Of a DNA stretch of 64,000 nt, positions 8,996 to 16,267 are shown in pieces. Where the stretch lies: NCBI GenBank assembly GCA_963516005.1, contig CAUPYP010000002.1, positions 124,001-188,000 of the forward strand. Direction: 5' to 3'. The position numbers and the translations under genes are program-made. This stretch comes from CAMUQR01 sp963516005 (GTDB lineage: Bacteria; Patescibacteriota; Saccharimonadia; Saccharimonadales; Saccharimonadaceae). Positions within the stretch are counted from its first letter, which is position 1, and each line of letters starts with the position of its first letter. The notes under the pieces are model-generated. The model was not told the origin of the DNA. It worked only from the letters and a program-made list of their open reading frames with translations, and did no database searches.

Positions 8996-9028
8996 AAAAA
9001 CTCCTCATGTTTGCACTGAGGAGTTTTT
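8996..9028. terminator. Bidirectional terminator between pilin array and hsp20
   Basis: AAAAACTCCTCA (8996-9007) and TGAGGAGTTTTT (9017-9028) form a 12-bp stem with T-runs in both directions. It serves the convergent plus-strand array and the minus-strand hsp20 gene. Confidence 0.85.
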
Positions 9029-9037
9029 GGGGAGTGA

Positions 9038-9514
9038 TTACATAATCGCAACGCGAGTAGTTTTCTTCTGTTCGACTTTAGTGAATGAAATCGTTAGAAC
9101 GCCCTCTTTGAGCATCGCTTCGACCTTGTCTTCATGAACTGGCACTGGTAGAGCCACAGTACGGGTGAAGTCACCCCAGTAACATTCTTGTAGGTGGAAC
9201 TTGATTACTTCGGCTTCACCGCCACTTGATAAAGTACCGCTGATGGTTAGTAAGTTATCTGAGATACTCACATCAAGATCTTTTTTGTCAACGCCAGCGG
9301 TGCGAGCTTTGACGATTAGCTTCTCGTCAGTTTCGTACATATCAACTGCTAGTTGTCCAGGAAAATCTTCTTCGTCTGATGCCCACTCTTCTTCGGGTTG
9401 AGCTGATTCAGTCATGGTTGGTTCTGGCTCAATTGGAGCCGGTGTTCCTAGGTCTTCACCTAGAAAAGCTGCTGTTAACTCATCATCCAGCAACAAATCA
9501 TCATTTTTTTGCAT
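9038..9514 (-). CDS. Hsp20/alpha-crystallin small heat shock protein
   Basis: A 158-residue ATP-independent holdase chaperone. The N-terminal ~55 residues are acidic and Pro-rich, ending in EEEWASDEEDFPGQLAVDMY. The alpha-crystallin domain follows, with the conserved LTISGT strand and the late VKVEAMLKEGVLTI-type block (here EDKVEAMLKEGVLTISF). The last residues are TTRVAIM, lacking a clear C-terminal IXI motif. The ATG has a strong SD (GGAGG). The gene stands alone between terminators, divergent from the ComF-type gene. No CIRCE-like operator is visible upstream, unlike groES. Confidence 0.9.
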   Translation of the reverse strand: MQKNDDLLLDDELTAAFLGEDLGTPAPIEPEPTMTESAQPEEEWASDEEDFPGQLAVDMYETDEKLIVKARTAGVDKKDLDVSISDNLLTISGTLSSGGEAEVIKFHLQECYWGDFTRTVALPVPVHEDKVEAMLKEGVLTISFTKVEQKKTTRVAIM

Positions 9515-9612
9515 TCCTATAACCTCCGTTATATTTTTTAAGTATTAGCTATATTATACATCTTTTTTGTGATATAATCAATAAAAGTTATGCTTAAAAT
9601 GTAAAAATTACA

Positions 9613-10230
9613 ATGCTTGATGACCTACTCGCTTTTATCGCTCCCCACCACTGTTATTTATGCCAAAAAACTGGCCCAATTTTATGTGATCGTTGTAAAG
9701 ATTACATTTTGAAACAACAAAATCCAGGTCGATTTAACTTCTCAAAACTCCAAGCTAGTGGCCAGGTATTTTTCGTTGATGATAGTCAGTCGGTATTAAA
9801 AGAAATGATTTACGATTATAAGCTACACTCTCGACGGGCGTACGGACGAGTATTGGCGCAAATTATTGCCCACTATCTGCCACGAGAGCGAAACTTGGTG
9901 ATTGTGCCAGCGCCAACTATGCGTAAAAGTCGTGCTCAACGTGGATTTGGTCATATCGAATTGATCGCTGAGGAGCTGGCGAAAATTGGTTTTACGACCC
10001 AGCATTTACTGGTTAATCGTTCCTCGATTGCTCAAAAAGAGCTAGACGCTCACGCCCGCCAAACTAACGTCAAGGATAATTTACTATGTTTAACGACGGT
10101 TGACCCGAAGCTGAAATACGTGGTGATTGACGATATTACCACTACTGGCTCGACGCTGAAACAAGCTCGGCGGGTGCTTAAACAAGCTGGTGCTAAACAG
10201 GTGGCGTGTTTGGCGCTAGTGCATGCTTAG
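9613..10230 (+). CDS. ComF-family phosphoribosyltransferase-like protein
   Basis: A 205-residue protein with the typical ComF layout. An N-terminal zinc ribbon comes first (C..C at CYLCQ and C..C at LCDRC). A PRTase fold follows, with a PRPP-binding loop VVIDDITTTGSTL and the conserved RKSRAQRGFGHIELIAEELA region. ComF proteins in competent bacteria support DNA uptake; in other bacteria the biochemical role is unsettled. Here there is no adjacent comFA helicase. No SD is evident before the ATG. Upstream lie a TATAAT around 9574 and an alternative TAAAAT closer to the start. The gene is followed by the tRNA-Ser terminator. Confidence 0.88.
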   Translation: MLDDLLAFIAPHHCYLCQKTGPILCDRCKDYILKQQNPGRFNFSKLQASGQVFFVDDSQSVLKEMIYDYKLHSRRAYGRVLAQIIAHYLPRERNLVIVPAPTMRKSRAQRGFGHIELIAEELAKIGFTTQHLLVNRSSIAQKELDAHARQTNVKDNLLCLTTVDPKLKYVVIDDITTTGSTLKQARRVLKQAGAKQVACLALVHA

Positions 10231-10264
10231 ATGAGGCGGTGGTTTACTTCTGTTTGTTGAGTAA

Positions 10265-10290
10265 ATAAAAAGCCGACCAGCTGGTCGGAT
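10265..10290 (-). terminator. Terminator of tRNA-Ser(UGA)
   Basis: CCGACCAG (10273-10280) and CTGGTCGG (10281-10288) form a perfect 16-base palindrome. On the minus strand it is followed by CTTTTTATTT, just downstream of the tRNA 3' end. It may also stop the plus-strand ComF-type gene. Confidence 0.75.
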
Positions 10291-10297
10291 CTTTATT

Positions 10298-10385
10298 TGG
10301 CGGAGAGGGTGGGATTCGAACCCACGATACGTTGCCGCATGCCGGTTTTCAAGACCGGTGCCTTCAACCACTCGGCCACCTCTCC
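10298..10385 (-). tRNA. tRNA-Ser(UGA), CCA encoded
   Basis: The minus strand folds as a class II tRNA. The acceptor GGAGAGG pairs with CCTCTCC, with G discriminator and encoded CCA. The D-arm is GGCCGAGTGGTTGAAGGC. The anticodon stem CCGGT/ACCGG encloses loop CTTGAAA with anticodon TGA. A long variable arm (CATGCGGCAACGTATCG) and a canonical T-loop GGTTCGAATCC complete it. The long variable arm and anticodon make serine identity secure. Confidence 0.95.
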
Positions 10386-10584
10386 ATGTCACTTATTATT
10401 AACAAAAAATATCATTTCTGCGGAAAACCGGCTGGACAAGACTTGACCAGTCTTGTCGCCTGTTTGGTTGCTCGAAGAGCAACACTACGTCCAAGACCGG
10501 TGCCTTCAACCACTCGGCCACCTCTCCATTTTTGTTAAATAACTCGTTTATTTTATCAAAAAACATGCTAAATCGCAAGTTTTG
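10386..10584 (-). promoter_or_regulatory. Leader and probable promoter region of tRNA-Ser(UGA)
   Basis: No protein gene is supported here; a 68-codon frame across the tRNA is spurious. On the minus strand an extended -10 (TGATAAAAT, hexamer at 10550-10555) lies about 20 bases upstream of the duplicated tRNA half. The primary transcript would then carry half-tRNA, hairpins and full tRNA in that order. A weaker AT-rich -10 (TAATAA) close to the intact tRNA is an alternative. Confidence 0.45.
10492..10529 (-). pseudogene. Exact 38-base copy of the tRNA-Ser(UGA) 5' half
   Basis: Bases 10492-10529 repeat 10350-10387 exactly: one base outside the gene, the acceptor 5' strand, the D-arm and the anticodon arm as far as the anticodon. 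No matching 3' half (T-arm or acceptor 3' strand) follows. On the minus strand it continues into two perfect hairpins: GTTGCTC/GAGCAAC at 10467-10483 and GACAAGACT/AGTCTTGTC at 10435-10457. The intact tRNA begins at 10385. It is either a recombination remnant or a functional leader element of the tRNA transcript. Confidence 0.8.
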
Positions 10585-11376
10585 TTAATTTAGGGTTTTG
10601 AGCGATTGCTTATTGAGGCATGCCAAATAAAAACTAGTAGTTTCAGCTAAGAGCATCATCTCGAGGAGGTGATTGGTTGGATTGTCGGTGTGAAGTTGTA
10701 ATTGGCGTGAAGCGGGCATTTTGCCAGAGAGTTGGCGATTTTTGTGCGCAAAAGCCATATCAGTCGCCCGGTCAAGCTCGGTTGGGATTAAATCGAGCAC
10801 ACCAAATGGTTTTTCGACGGGGTGTGAACTCCAACCGGCAAAATTAAGATCGGTAATCGTCTGATTAAAACATAAATTATGCGCTTGTGACTCGAGGCAA
10901 CGACGCCAAAACTCACCTACTCCCCGGGTTTGTTCCGGACTAAACACGAGACTGATCTTGCCGGCGAGATAGAGCGCAAGCTGCTTAGCTTGGTTGTCGA
11001 CGGTTGGCACGCTTGGTGCGAGTTGATTAATAATGGTTTTTAACTCCTGCAAATTATCATAAAGATCAACGCCAGCGATTTTCATAACTAATAGCAAATC
11101 ATGCCAGTCGCTCAGTTCGCTCACCTCAGGCAGTGGATAAGTTTCATCATCAATAATGATTTTTGATTCTGAACTCTGTTCCCAATGAAAATCACGATCA
11201 CTTGCCCACTCCAAGCCAATTTTTAAACCTAAGCTCGGTTGTTTCCCATAAAAAACTACTTTTAGCCCGCTAAAATCCGGCGTGTTGGCTAAAAAATCCG
11301 ATTTAAAAATCCCCTGCAGGCGACGCCAAGCGATTTCTACGCCGAATTGGTTTAATTGATTTAGGTCGTCAAGCAT
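10585..11376 (-). CDS. Possible PGI/PMI-like (SIS-fold) protein, degenerate
   Basis: A 263-residue protein with SD AAAGGA before the ATG. I do not recognise the first ~130 residues. The C-terminal half resembles the C-terminal domain of bifunctional phosphoglucose/phosphomannose isomerases: a GKISLVFSP strand, a FWRRCLESQAHNLCFNQTI segment like the usual RWK.Q.NENAK region, and a final LLEMMLLAETTSFYLACLN helix like the ...D..S.YLA motif. The glycine-rich sugar-phosphate loop of the N-terminal SIS domain is not evident, so catalysis is doubtful. The gene is divergent from the acidic protein gene at 11455. The family call is tentative. Confidence 0.42.
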   Translation of the reverse strand: MLDDLNQLNQFGVEIAWRRLQGIFKSDFLANTPDFSGLKVVFYGKQPSLGLKIGLEWASDRDFHWEQSSESKIIIDDETYPLPEVSELSDWHDLLLVMKIAGVDLYDNLQELKTIINQLAPSVPTVDNQAKQLALYLAGKISLVFSPEQTRGVGEFWRRCLESQAHNLCFNQTITDLNFAGWSSHPVEKPFGVLDLIPTELDRATDMAFAHKNRQLSGKMPASRQLQLHTDNPTNHLLEMMLLAETTSFYLACLNKQSLKTLN

Positions 11377-11454
11377 AAAATCCTTTTATTTTTATAATTG
11401 TTATGCTAATATAATACAGTATAGTATTATAAATTAAAACTTAAAGGGTGGATA

Positions 11455-12330
11455 ATGATTTTTAAGACTTCTCCTAAGGCTCCAACTGATGATAACCCAT
11501 CAGTTGCTATGCCGGCGAATCAAGCCGTGACGCCGAACGATGATCAGATGCAAGATGATCAAGAATTGGCGAAGGTGTTGGCTGATATTAACAACCAGGT
11601 CAATGCTAATAACGATAATTTGGCGGCTGATTTAGAGCGCGCAATGAATGAAGAAACGACTACGGAAGCAACTACGGCTGAACCAACAACTGATGTGGCT
11701 TTTGAAAAAGTTGAAGGAGAGGTGTCGGCTCAGGCTGAGCCAGTGATGGCAGATTTTCAACCTGCTGAAGTGCCAACAACAGACAATCAGACGGCTGAAG
11801 CGACACCAATGATTTCTAACGTGAAGTCATCACCAGTAACAACCGATGAAGCTGAGCCGGTGGTTGATTTAGATCAAGAATTAGAAGCGATGAACCAACA
11901 AATTTCCGCTAGCGTGGCCGATGCTGAAAATACCGCAAACGCTACGTCGACGGTTGAAACGCCAGTTGAGCCGGTAGCTGAGACAGAGGAATCAGTTACT
12001 GAGTCTACAGCGATTGAAGCGCCGATTGCTGAAGCACCAACTGCACCGGCAATGGAAGCATCGGCGAACATAATGAATGAGTCAAATAGCAACTCACTTG
12101 ACGATTTACGCCAAAAAGCCTTGCGTGATTTGCGTCCGATTGTTGATAAAGTCGAACTAAATGATGAAGAATCATTTGATGTACTGCTATTATTAATTCG
12201 TGAAACTGATGATGAATCGCTATTGCCTCGAGCGTACGAGGCAGCTCGTCAAATTCAAGATGAAGCTCGTCGCGCTCAAGCTTTGCTTGATGTAATTAAA
12301 GAAACTGATTATTTCAAACATAAAGCTTAA
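11455..12330 (+). CDS. Acidic Ala/Glu/Thr-rich protein with helical C-terminal domain
   Basis: A 291-residue soluble protein with SD (AAAGGGTGG) and a TATAAT at 11410-11415. About residues 1-205 are low-complexity, rich in Ala, Glu, Thr and Val, and almost free of aromatic or basic residues, hence probably disordered. The last ~80 residues (from SLDDLRQKALRDLRPIVDKV) are predicted helical and well structured: two charged helical repeats ending in ALLDVIKETDYF. No signal peptide or membrane segment is present. I do not recognise a family. The layout suggests a cytoplasmic scaffold or adaptor, with the C-terminal domain doing the binding; that is speculation. Confidence 0.75.
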   Translation: MIFKTSPKAPTDDNPSVAMPANQAVTPNDDQMQDDQELAKVLADINNQVNANNDNLAADLERAMNEETTTEATTAEPTTDVAFEKVEGEVSAQAEPVMADFQPAEVPTTDNQTAEATPMISNVKSSPVTTDEAEPVVDLDQELEAMNQQISASVADAENTANATSTVETPVEPVAETEESVTESTAIEAPIAEAPTAPAMEASANIMNESNSNSLDDLRQKALRDLRPIVDKVELNDEESFDVLLLLIRETDDESLLPRAYEAARQIQDEARRAQALLDVIKETDYFKHKA

Positions 12331-12350
12331 TTAAGTTTTCATTTCAAGGA

Positions 12351-12382
12351 AAAAACAGAAGGTCCACCCGCCTTCTGTTTTT
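12351..12382 (+). terminator. Terminator after the acidic protein gene
   Basis: AAAAACAGAAGG (12351-12362) pairs with CCTTCTGTTTTT (12371-12382), giving a 12-bp stem ending in a T-run. Confidence 0.88.
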
Positions 12383-12395
12383 ATTAAGGTAAAAT

Positions 12396-12428
12396 AAAAT
12401 CACCCGCTGTGGTTAAGCGAGTGATTTT
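12396..12428 (-). terminator. Terminator after groEL
   Basis: On the minus strand AAAATCACTCGCT pairs with AGCGGGTGATTTT, allowing one G-T pair. A T-rich tail follows. Confidence 0.75.
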
Positions 12429-12449
12429 TGTGCAGGTAGTTTTAATAAC

Positions 12450-14084
12450 CTACATCATACCCATGCCGGACATATCAGGGGCTGGCTTTTCTTCTGGTAG
12501 TTCGACGACTAGAGCACCCATGGTGATGGCGGTAGCGGCGATAGAAACTGAGTTAAGAATTGCTTCCTTGGTGACACGCACTGGGTCAACTACGCCAGCT
12601 TGTTTGAGATCGACTAGACCAGCTTCGGGTTGCATGACGTTAATTCCCTGTCCATCCTTGGCGTCTTCAACTTTAGCCAGGAGAGCATCAGCATTCAGAC
12701 CAGCGTTTTTCATAATTTGCATAAACGGTTGTTTCAATGCAGTTTGTAAAACTTGGCGACCAGCTTTTTCGGCATCAGAGCCACTGATTTTGAGTTGAGA
12801 TGCAAGGTTAATCAAGGTTACGCCACCACCAGCGACGATACCTTCGGCTAGTGCCGCTTTAGTGGCGGCGACAGCGTCGTCAACGCGATATTTTTTCTCG
12901 TCGATTTCGGTTTCGGTGGCACCACCAACTTTAATCACCGCAACTTTACCCTCGAGGCTGGCTTGGCGAGCTTTAAACTGGTCTTTTTCATAAGCGTGCG
13001 GAGTATTTTCAGCCCAAATCATCAGTTCTTTAATGCGGTTCTTGACGGCTTGTTGACTGCCAGCGCCTTCGATAATTGTCGAATCGTCTTTGGTGACAAT
13101 CACTTTGCGAGCTGAACCAAGTACTTCGAGGCCGACGTTCTCAAAAGTCAACCCCTGGTCTTTTGAAACGACTGTCGCCCCAGTCAGAATCGCTAAATCT
13201 TCCATGATAGCCTTGCGTTTATCGCCAAAAGCTGGAGCTTTAATCACGACGGTATTAAAGACGCCTTTGAGCTTGTTGAGAACCAGCACGCTGAGGGCTT
13301 CACCTTCAACTTCGTCAGCGATAATTACTAAATCTTTTTTGCCGGCTTGGGCGAGTTTTTCGAGAAACGGCACGAATTCTTGGACTGAGGCAATTTTTTG
13401 ATCAGTGATTAGAATATCTGGCTTGGCATAAACTGCCTCTTGACGAGCAGGATCAGTCACGAAGAACGGACTAGCAAAACCTTTGTCCAGTGAGTAACCC
13501 TCAACTACCTCACTCTCCATTGCCAGGCTCTGTCCTGGTTCAACAGTGACCACGCCATCTTTGCCGATTTTAGCAATAACTTCAGCGATTAAGTTGCCAA
13601 TTTCTTGGCTACCAGCGCTAATGGTGGCAACTTCGGCAACTTTAGCATTATTACCTTCGATTGATTCAGCCTGTTTGGTTAGTTTGGCGACGATTTCAGC
13701 CCCAGCTTTTTCAATACCAACGCGTAATTCCTGTGGGTTGTAGCCAGCCGCAATTAACTTATTAGCTTCTTTTAAAATATGATAAGTTAGAACTGTGACA
13801 GTAGTGGTGCCATCACCGGCTTTTTTGTTGAGCTTCGAAGCGGCTTGTTTAATCAGCTCAGCACCGACTTTTTGCCCCAAAAACTCTTCTTTGTCATCAC
13901 GCAACACGATATTTTCCGCAACAGTTACACCGTCGTGCGTGATAATTGGACCGCCGTATTCTTTAGCGATGACGGCATTGCCACCTTTTGGTCCAAAAGT
14001 GACCTTCACAGCTTCGTAGAGTTGCTCTGCTCCAGCTAGTACTCGTTCACGAGCTTCTTGTCCATAAAAAATCTTTTTAGCCAT
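12450..14084 (-). CDS. groEL: Chaperonin GroEL (60 kDa)
   Basis: A 544-residue chaperonin, full length for the family. It forms the double-ring folding chamber capped by GroES and hydrolyses ATP. Visible hallmarks are VTFGPKGGNAVIAKEYGGP near the N-terminus, THDGVTVAENI, AGDGTTTVTVLTY (the ATP-binding GDGTT), the apical segment, and AALAEGIVAGGGVTLIN. The C-terminus keeps a short GMGMM tail. It lies immediately downstream of groES (groES stop and groEL start abut), with an SD (AAGGAG). Expression should follow the CIRCE-controlled groES promoter. Confidence 0.98.
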   Translation of the reverse strand: MAKKIFYGQEARERVLAGAEQLYEAVKVTFGPKGGNAVIAKEYGGPIITHDGVTVAENIVLRDDKEEFLGQKVGAELIKQAASKLNKKAGDGTTTVTVLTYHILKEANKLIAAGYNPQELRVGIEKAGAEIVAKLTKQAESIEGNNAKVAEVATISAGSQEIGNLIAEVIAKIGKDGVVTVEPGQSLAMESEVVEGYSLDKGFASPFFVTDPARQEAVYAKPDILITDQKIASVQEFVPFLEKLAQAGKKDLVIIADEVEGEALSVLVLNKLKGVFNTVVIKAPAFGDKRKAIMEDLAILTGATVVSKDQGLTFENVGLEVLGSARKVIVTKDDSTIIEGAGSQQAVKNRIKELMIWAENTPHAYEKDQFKARQASLEGKVAVIKVGGATETEIDEKKYRVDDAVAATKAALAEGIVAGGGVTLINLASQLKISGSDAEKAGRQVLQTALKQPFMQIMKNAGLNADALLAKVEDAKDGQGINVMQPEAGLVDLKQAGVVDPVRVTKEAILNSVSIAATAITMGALVVELPEEKPAPDMSGMGMM

Positions 14085-14356
14085 TATTTTTCTCCTTCCA
14101 TAATCGCCAAGACATCTTCTTCTTTGAGGATTAGATATTCTTGGTTATTAATTTTTAACTCAGTGGTGGTATATTCTTTATAGACGATGTGATCGTCTTT
14201 TTTGATAGCTTTGACCTCTGGTCCAACTGCTACTACGCGGGCTGCAACGGATTTTTCCTGGGCACTGTCTGGCAGATAAATCCCGCTGGCGGTTTGAGGT
14301 TTAGCGTTAGGTTTAATGGCGACAATTTTATCGCCAAGTGGTCGAATTGGTGTCAT
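14084..14356 (-). CDS. groES: Co-chaperonin GroES (10 kDa)
   Basis: A 90-residue co-chaperonin of normal length that caps the GroEL ring. It starts MTPIRPLGDKIV and has the mobile-loop region TASGIYLPDSAQEKS, whose hydrophobic IYL tripeptide docks on GroEL. It continues with VVAVGPEVKAIKKDD and ends LAIMEGEK. The start has SD AAAGGAG ten bases upstream. A CIRCE operator and promoter sit about 65-105 bases before the start, so it is heat-inducible in inference. Confidence 0.98.
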   Translation of the reverse strand: MTPIRPLGDKIVAIKPNAKPQTASGIYLPDSAQEKSVAARVVAVGPEVKAIKKDDHIVYKEYTTTELKINNQEYLILKEEDVLAIMEGEK

Positions 14357-14420
14357 TCCCTACTCCTTTGTTTTAAAAAACTCATTAAAGCTTGAGCTAA
14401 TTACAAACTCAAGTATTATC

Positions 14421-14449
14421 ATTATATACAAAATAATTAGCACTTACAA
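14421..14449 (-). promoter_or_regulatory. groESL promoter, TTGTAA-17-TATAAT
   Basis: On the minus strand TTGTAA (14449-14444) is 17 bases from TATAAT (14426-14421). The operator overlaps the -35 and part of the spacer, so a bound repressor would block polymerase. Confidence 0.82.
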
Positions 14450-14463
14450 GTGTTGAGTGCTAA
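14437..14463. promoter_or_regulatory. CIRCE operator (HrcA binding site)
   Basis: TTAGCACTT-N9-GAGTGCTAA matches the CIRCE inverted repeat (TTAGCACTC-N9-GAGTGCTAA) with one mismatch in the left arm. It lies directly upstream of groES. This predicts an HrcA repressor elsewhere in the genome. Confidence 0.93.
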
Positions 14464-14486
14464 TTTAACTAAATATTACACTCCTT

Positions 14487-14515
14487 TTGCTAAAAAGTAT
14501 TTTTTATGGTATAAT
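14487..14515 (+). promoter_or_regulatory. Promoter TTGCTA-17-TATAAT (extended -10)
   Basis: TTGCTA at 14487-14492, a 17-base spacer and TATAAT at 14510-14515, preceded by TGG. It drives the small gene at 14565 with a leader of about 43 bases. Confidence 0.8.
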
Positions 14516-14564
14516 TAAACAATTAATAGTTCTTTTTTTGGACGCTTTTTAATAGGAGGAAAAA

Positions 14565-14810
14565 ATGGCTGGATGTTTTAAATGGAAAATAAAATGCAAA
14601 AAACTGGGTTGTCAGTTTACTGAATTGGATTCGGCAATACAAGAAGTAATTATTAAATTATTGCCAGGCGATCAATATAAATCGTTTACTTATTACATCG
14701 GTAGCGATTATATTGGTTGTAAGCAAGGTCAGAAAATCAAGTTTTTAATTTTAAGAAATCACCACGGTGATTTTGCAACAGTTGTCTCCTGGCCAATTAA
14801 GCTCGCTTAA
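14565..14810 (+). CDS. Small Cys/Lys-rich protein of unknown function
   Basis: An 81-residue protein supported as a real gene by a consensus promoter, a perfect SD (AGGAGG) six bases before the ATG, and a terminator formed at its stop codon. The N-terminus has a regular Cys/Lys pattern (MAGCFKWKIKCKKLGCQ), with a further Cys at GSDYIGCKQG. No signal peptide or membrane span is present. The remainder looks like a small alpha/beta fold with strands SFTYYIGSDY and KIKFLILRN. No family is recognised. Four Cys could bind metal, but the spacing does not match a familiar ribbon. Confidence 0.75.
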   Translation: MAGCFKWKIKCKKLGCQFTELDSAIQEVIIKLLPGDQYKSFTYYIGSDYIGCKQGQKIKFLILRNHHGDFATVVSWPIKLA

Positions 14811-14823
14811 GCGGGCTTTTTAA
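14800..14823 (+). terminator. Terminator overlapping the stop of the small Cys gene
   Basis: AGCTCGC and GCGGGCT flank a TTAA loop that contains the stop codon, followed by TTTTT. Confidence 0.82.
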
Positions 14824-14910
14824 AATCGACCAGCTTGCGCAAACATTGACTTTTAAGCATAAATATGATACAATTAGAGTATATCTTAATTAACATAAAC
14901 ATCTAAAAAT

Positions 14911-16200
14911 ATGCTTCCTAAGCCTCAATTTGAACATTTACCGGACTATGAATCAGACGCGTCGACTTCACGTCTTCAGCGGGCTATGGCTGAAACAGCT
15001 ATTAACGCCACGCGACGTGTCTCGGAGGGTCAGTCGGAAGGAGTCGAACGTTTCACACTGGAAGATTTATCGATTCGGATCGCTGGCGATTTAGTGTTGG
15101 GAGTAGAAGCTCAAAAAATCAAGAATTGTCTCGAGACGGATCGGGCAAAATTCATCTCTAATCAACAAATTGATGATTTTTTGCGTCAAAATCAGCTGGT
15201 CGATCAGGCGAAGGATCAGGAAGAGGCGGATTTTGCGGTCGATGAAGTGGTGCTGGATGATAAAACGGTGATCTATCTGATCGATGATTTTTATGATTTT
15301 CGTAAACAAATTGCTCAGCAACATCGGCAGTTTAAACAAGCTTTTACCAACCCAGCCGACTATCAGCAGGCGCTCAAAGATTTACCGATGAAATCCAGTC
15401 CAGAGAAGCGTCGTCAGTTGAAACAATGTTTGACTGGTAAGTTAGTTGAGTTTAATCGCCAGATTCAGGAGCTATTACGGCGTCCAACTGAACTCCCTAC
15501 TCTAGAATCGGCATGGCAATTTATCGATGAGGCGGTGTTGTTGACGCATTTTCCTGAGAAGCGTGATAAAAACGGTCAGCTGGTTTTTCTGAACGCTAAA
15601 AATACCGAGTTTCGACGTGCGATGATTGAAACGGCACTAATCGGGGCGATTAATGAGCGCTGTTTTGCTCAATTGTTTGAATTGACAGATCTGGGCAAAG
15701 CTATAGAATATCACCCATCGACCGTGGCGGAGGATCAACGAGGTATTGATTGTAAATTGCTGGTTAAATATCGTCGTGATGATAATCGTTACCGCTTGGC
15801 GCGAGTTGATCAAGTGGCGCGCGGTGATTATCAGCAATGTTGGGTGCCGATTGATATTAAGGCTTCGCGCCGGTTAGCTGACGACACACTTAATAAGCGC
15901 CTGGCCTATACCCAGAAACATCACACTGTTATGACCAGTTGGCCGATGTTCTCGGGTATTCACCGTGAGGACTTAGCACTGTATCGCACACCATCGGGTG
16001 AGATTGATATGTTGCCAGTGTATGCCATGAAAACCAGCCTGGATGCTGACCAAATTCGGATGATGAACCAGCTCTCGAATGTGATTTATTATGGTAAGGG
16101 CTACCGTCCAGATGATTTTATTAGTCGACTTGACCAAGTTAAGGCCGATATTTTGCGTGGAGTGGAATATTTCGACCACCAGGCTGATACCGCCAGTTAG
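14911..16200 (+). CDS. Unknown protein with possible PD-(D/E)XK nuclease-like core
   Basis: A 429-residue soluble, charged protein without signal peptide or membrane span. The N-terminal two thirds are helical and Gln/Arg/Asp-rich. Near residues 265-320 the order is AIEYHPSTVAEDQRGIDCK, then a basic stretch, then WVPIDIKASRRLADD. A Glu, then GID, then IDIKAS resembles the E...D...(D/E)xK core of restriction-nuclease-like folds, where the acidic residues hold Mg2+ and Lys assists catalysis. This is inference from a short pattern. An extended -10 (TGATACAAT) lies about 40 bases upstream and no SD is visible. It has no methylase or other restriction partner nearby. Confidence 0.6.
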   Translation: MLPKPQFEHLPDYESDASTSRLQRAMAETAINATRRVSEGQSEGVERFTLEDLSIRIAGDLVLGVEAQKIKNCLETDRAKFISNQQIDDFLRQNQLVDQAKDQEEADFAVDEVVLDDKTVIYLIDDFYDFRKQIAQQHRQFKQAFTNPADYQQALKDLPMKSSPEKRRQLKQCLTGKLVEFNRQIQELLRRPTELPTLESAWQFIDEAVLLTHFPEKRDKNGQLVFLNAKNTEFRRAMIETALIGAINERCFAQLFELTDLGKAIEYHPSTVAEDQRGIDCKLLVKYRRDDNRYRLARVDQVARGDYQQCWVPIDIKASRRLADDTLNKRLAYTQKHHTVMTSWPMFSGIHREDLALYRTPSGEIDMLPVYAMKTSLDADQIRMMNQLSNVIYYGKGYRPDDFISRLDQVKADILRGVEYFDHQADTAS

Positions 16201-16225
16201 TATTTACTTTTAGCATAAAATATGT

Positions 16226-16231
16226 TATAAT
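16226..16231 (+). promoter_or_regulatory. -10 element TATAAT of the gene at 16268
   Basis: TATAAT with a TG one base upstream (TGTTATAAT) predicts a start site near 16238. That leaves about 30 bases containing a strong SD (AAAGGAGGTGAG at 16251-16262). Confidence 0.7.
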
Positions 16232-16267
16232 AGAAGTGTTATGTCCAATAAAAAAGGAGGTGAGGAC

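Noticed and set aside
10386..10491. A self-splicing intron in a second tRNA-Ser
   Set aside because: Only 104 bases separate the half-copy and the intact tRNA. No group I core elements are visible, and there is no second 3' half to splice to.
10332..10538. A 68-codon frame across tRNA-Ser(UGA) and its duplicated half
   Set aside because: It lies over the tRNA and leader on the opposite strand, with no initiation signal.
16241..16267. A nine-codon N-terminal extension of the small gene at 16268
   Set aside because: It encodes the Shine-Dalgarno sequence AAAGGAGGTGAG itself. The downstream ATG is correctly spaced from that SD.
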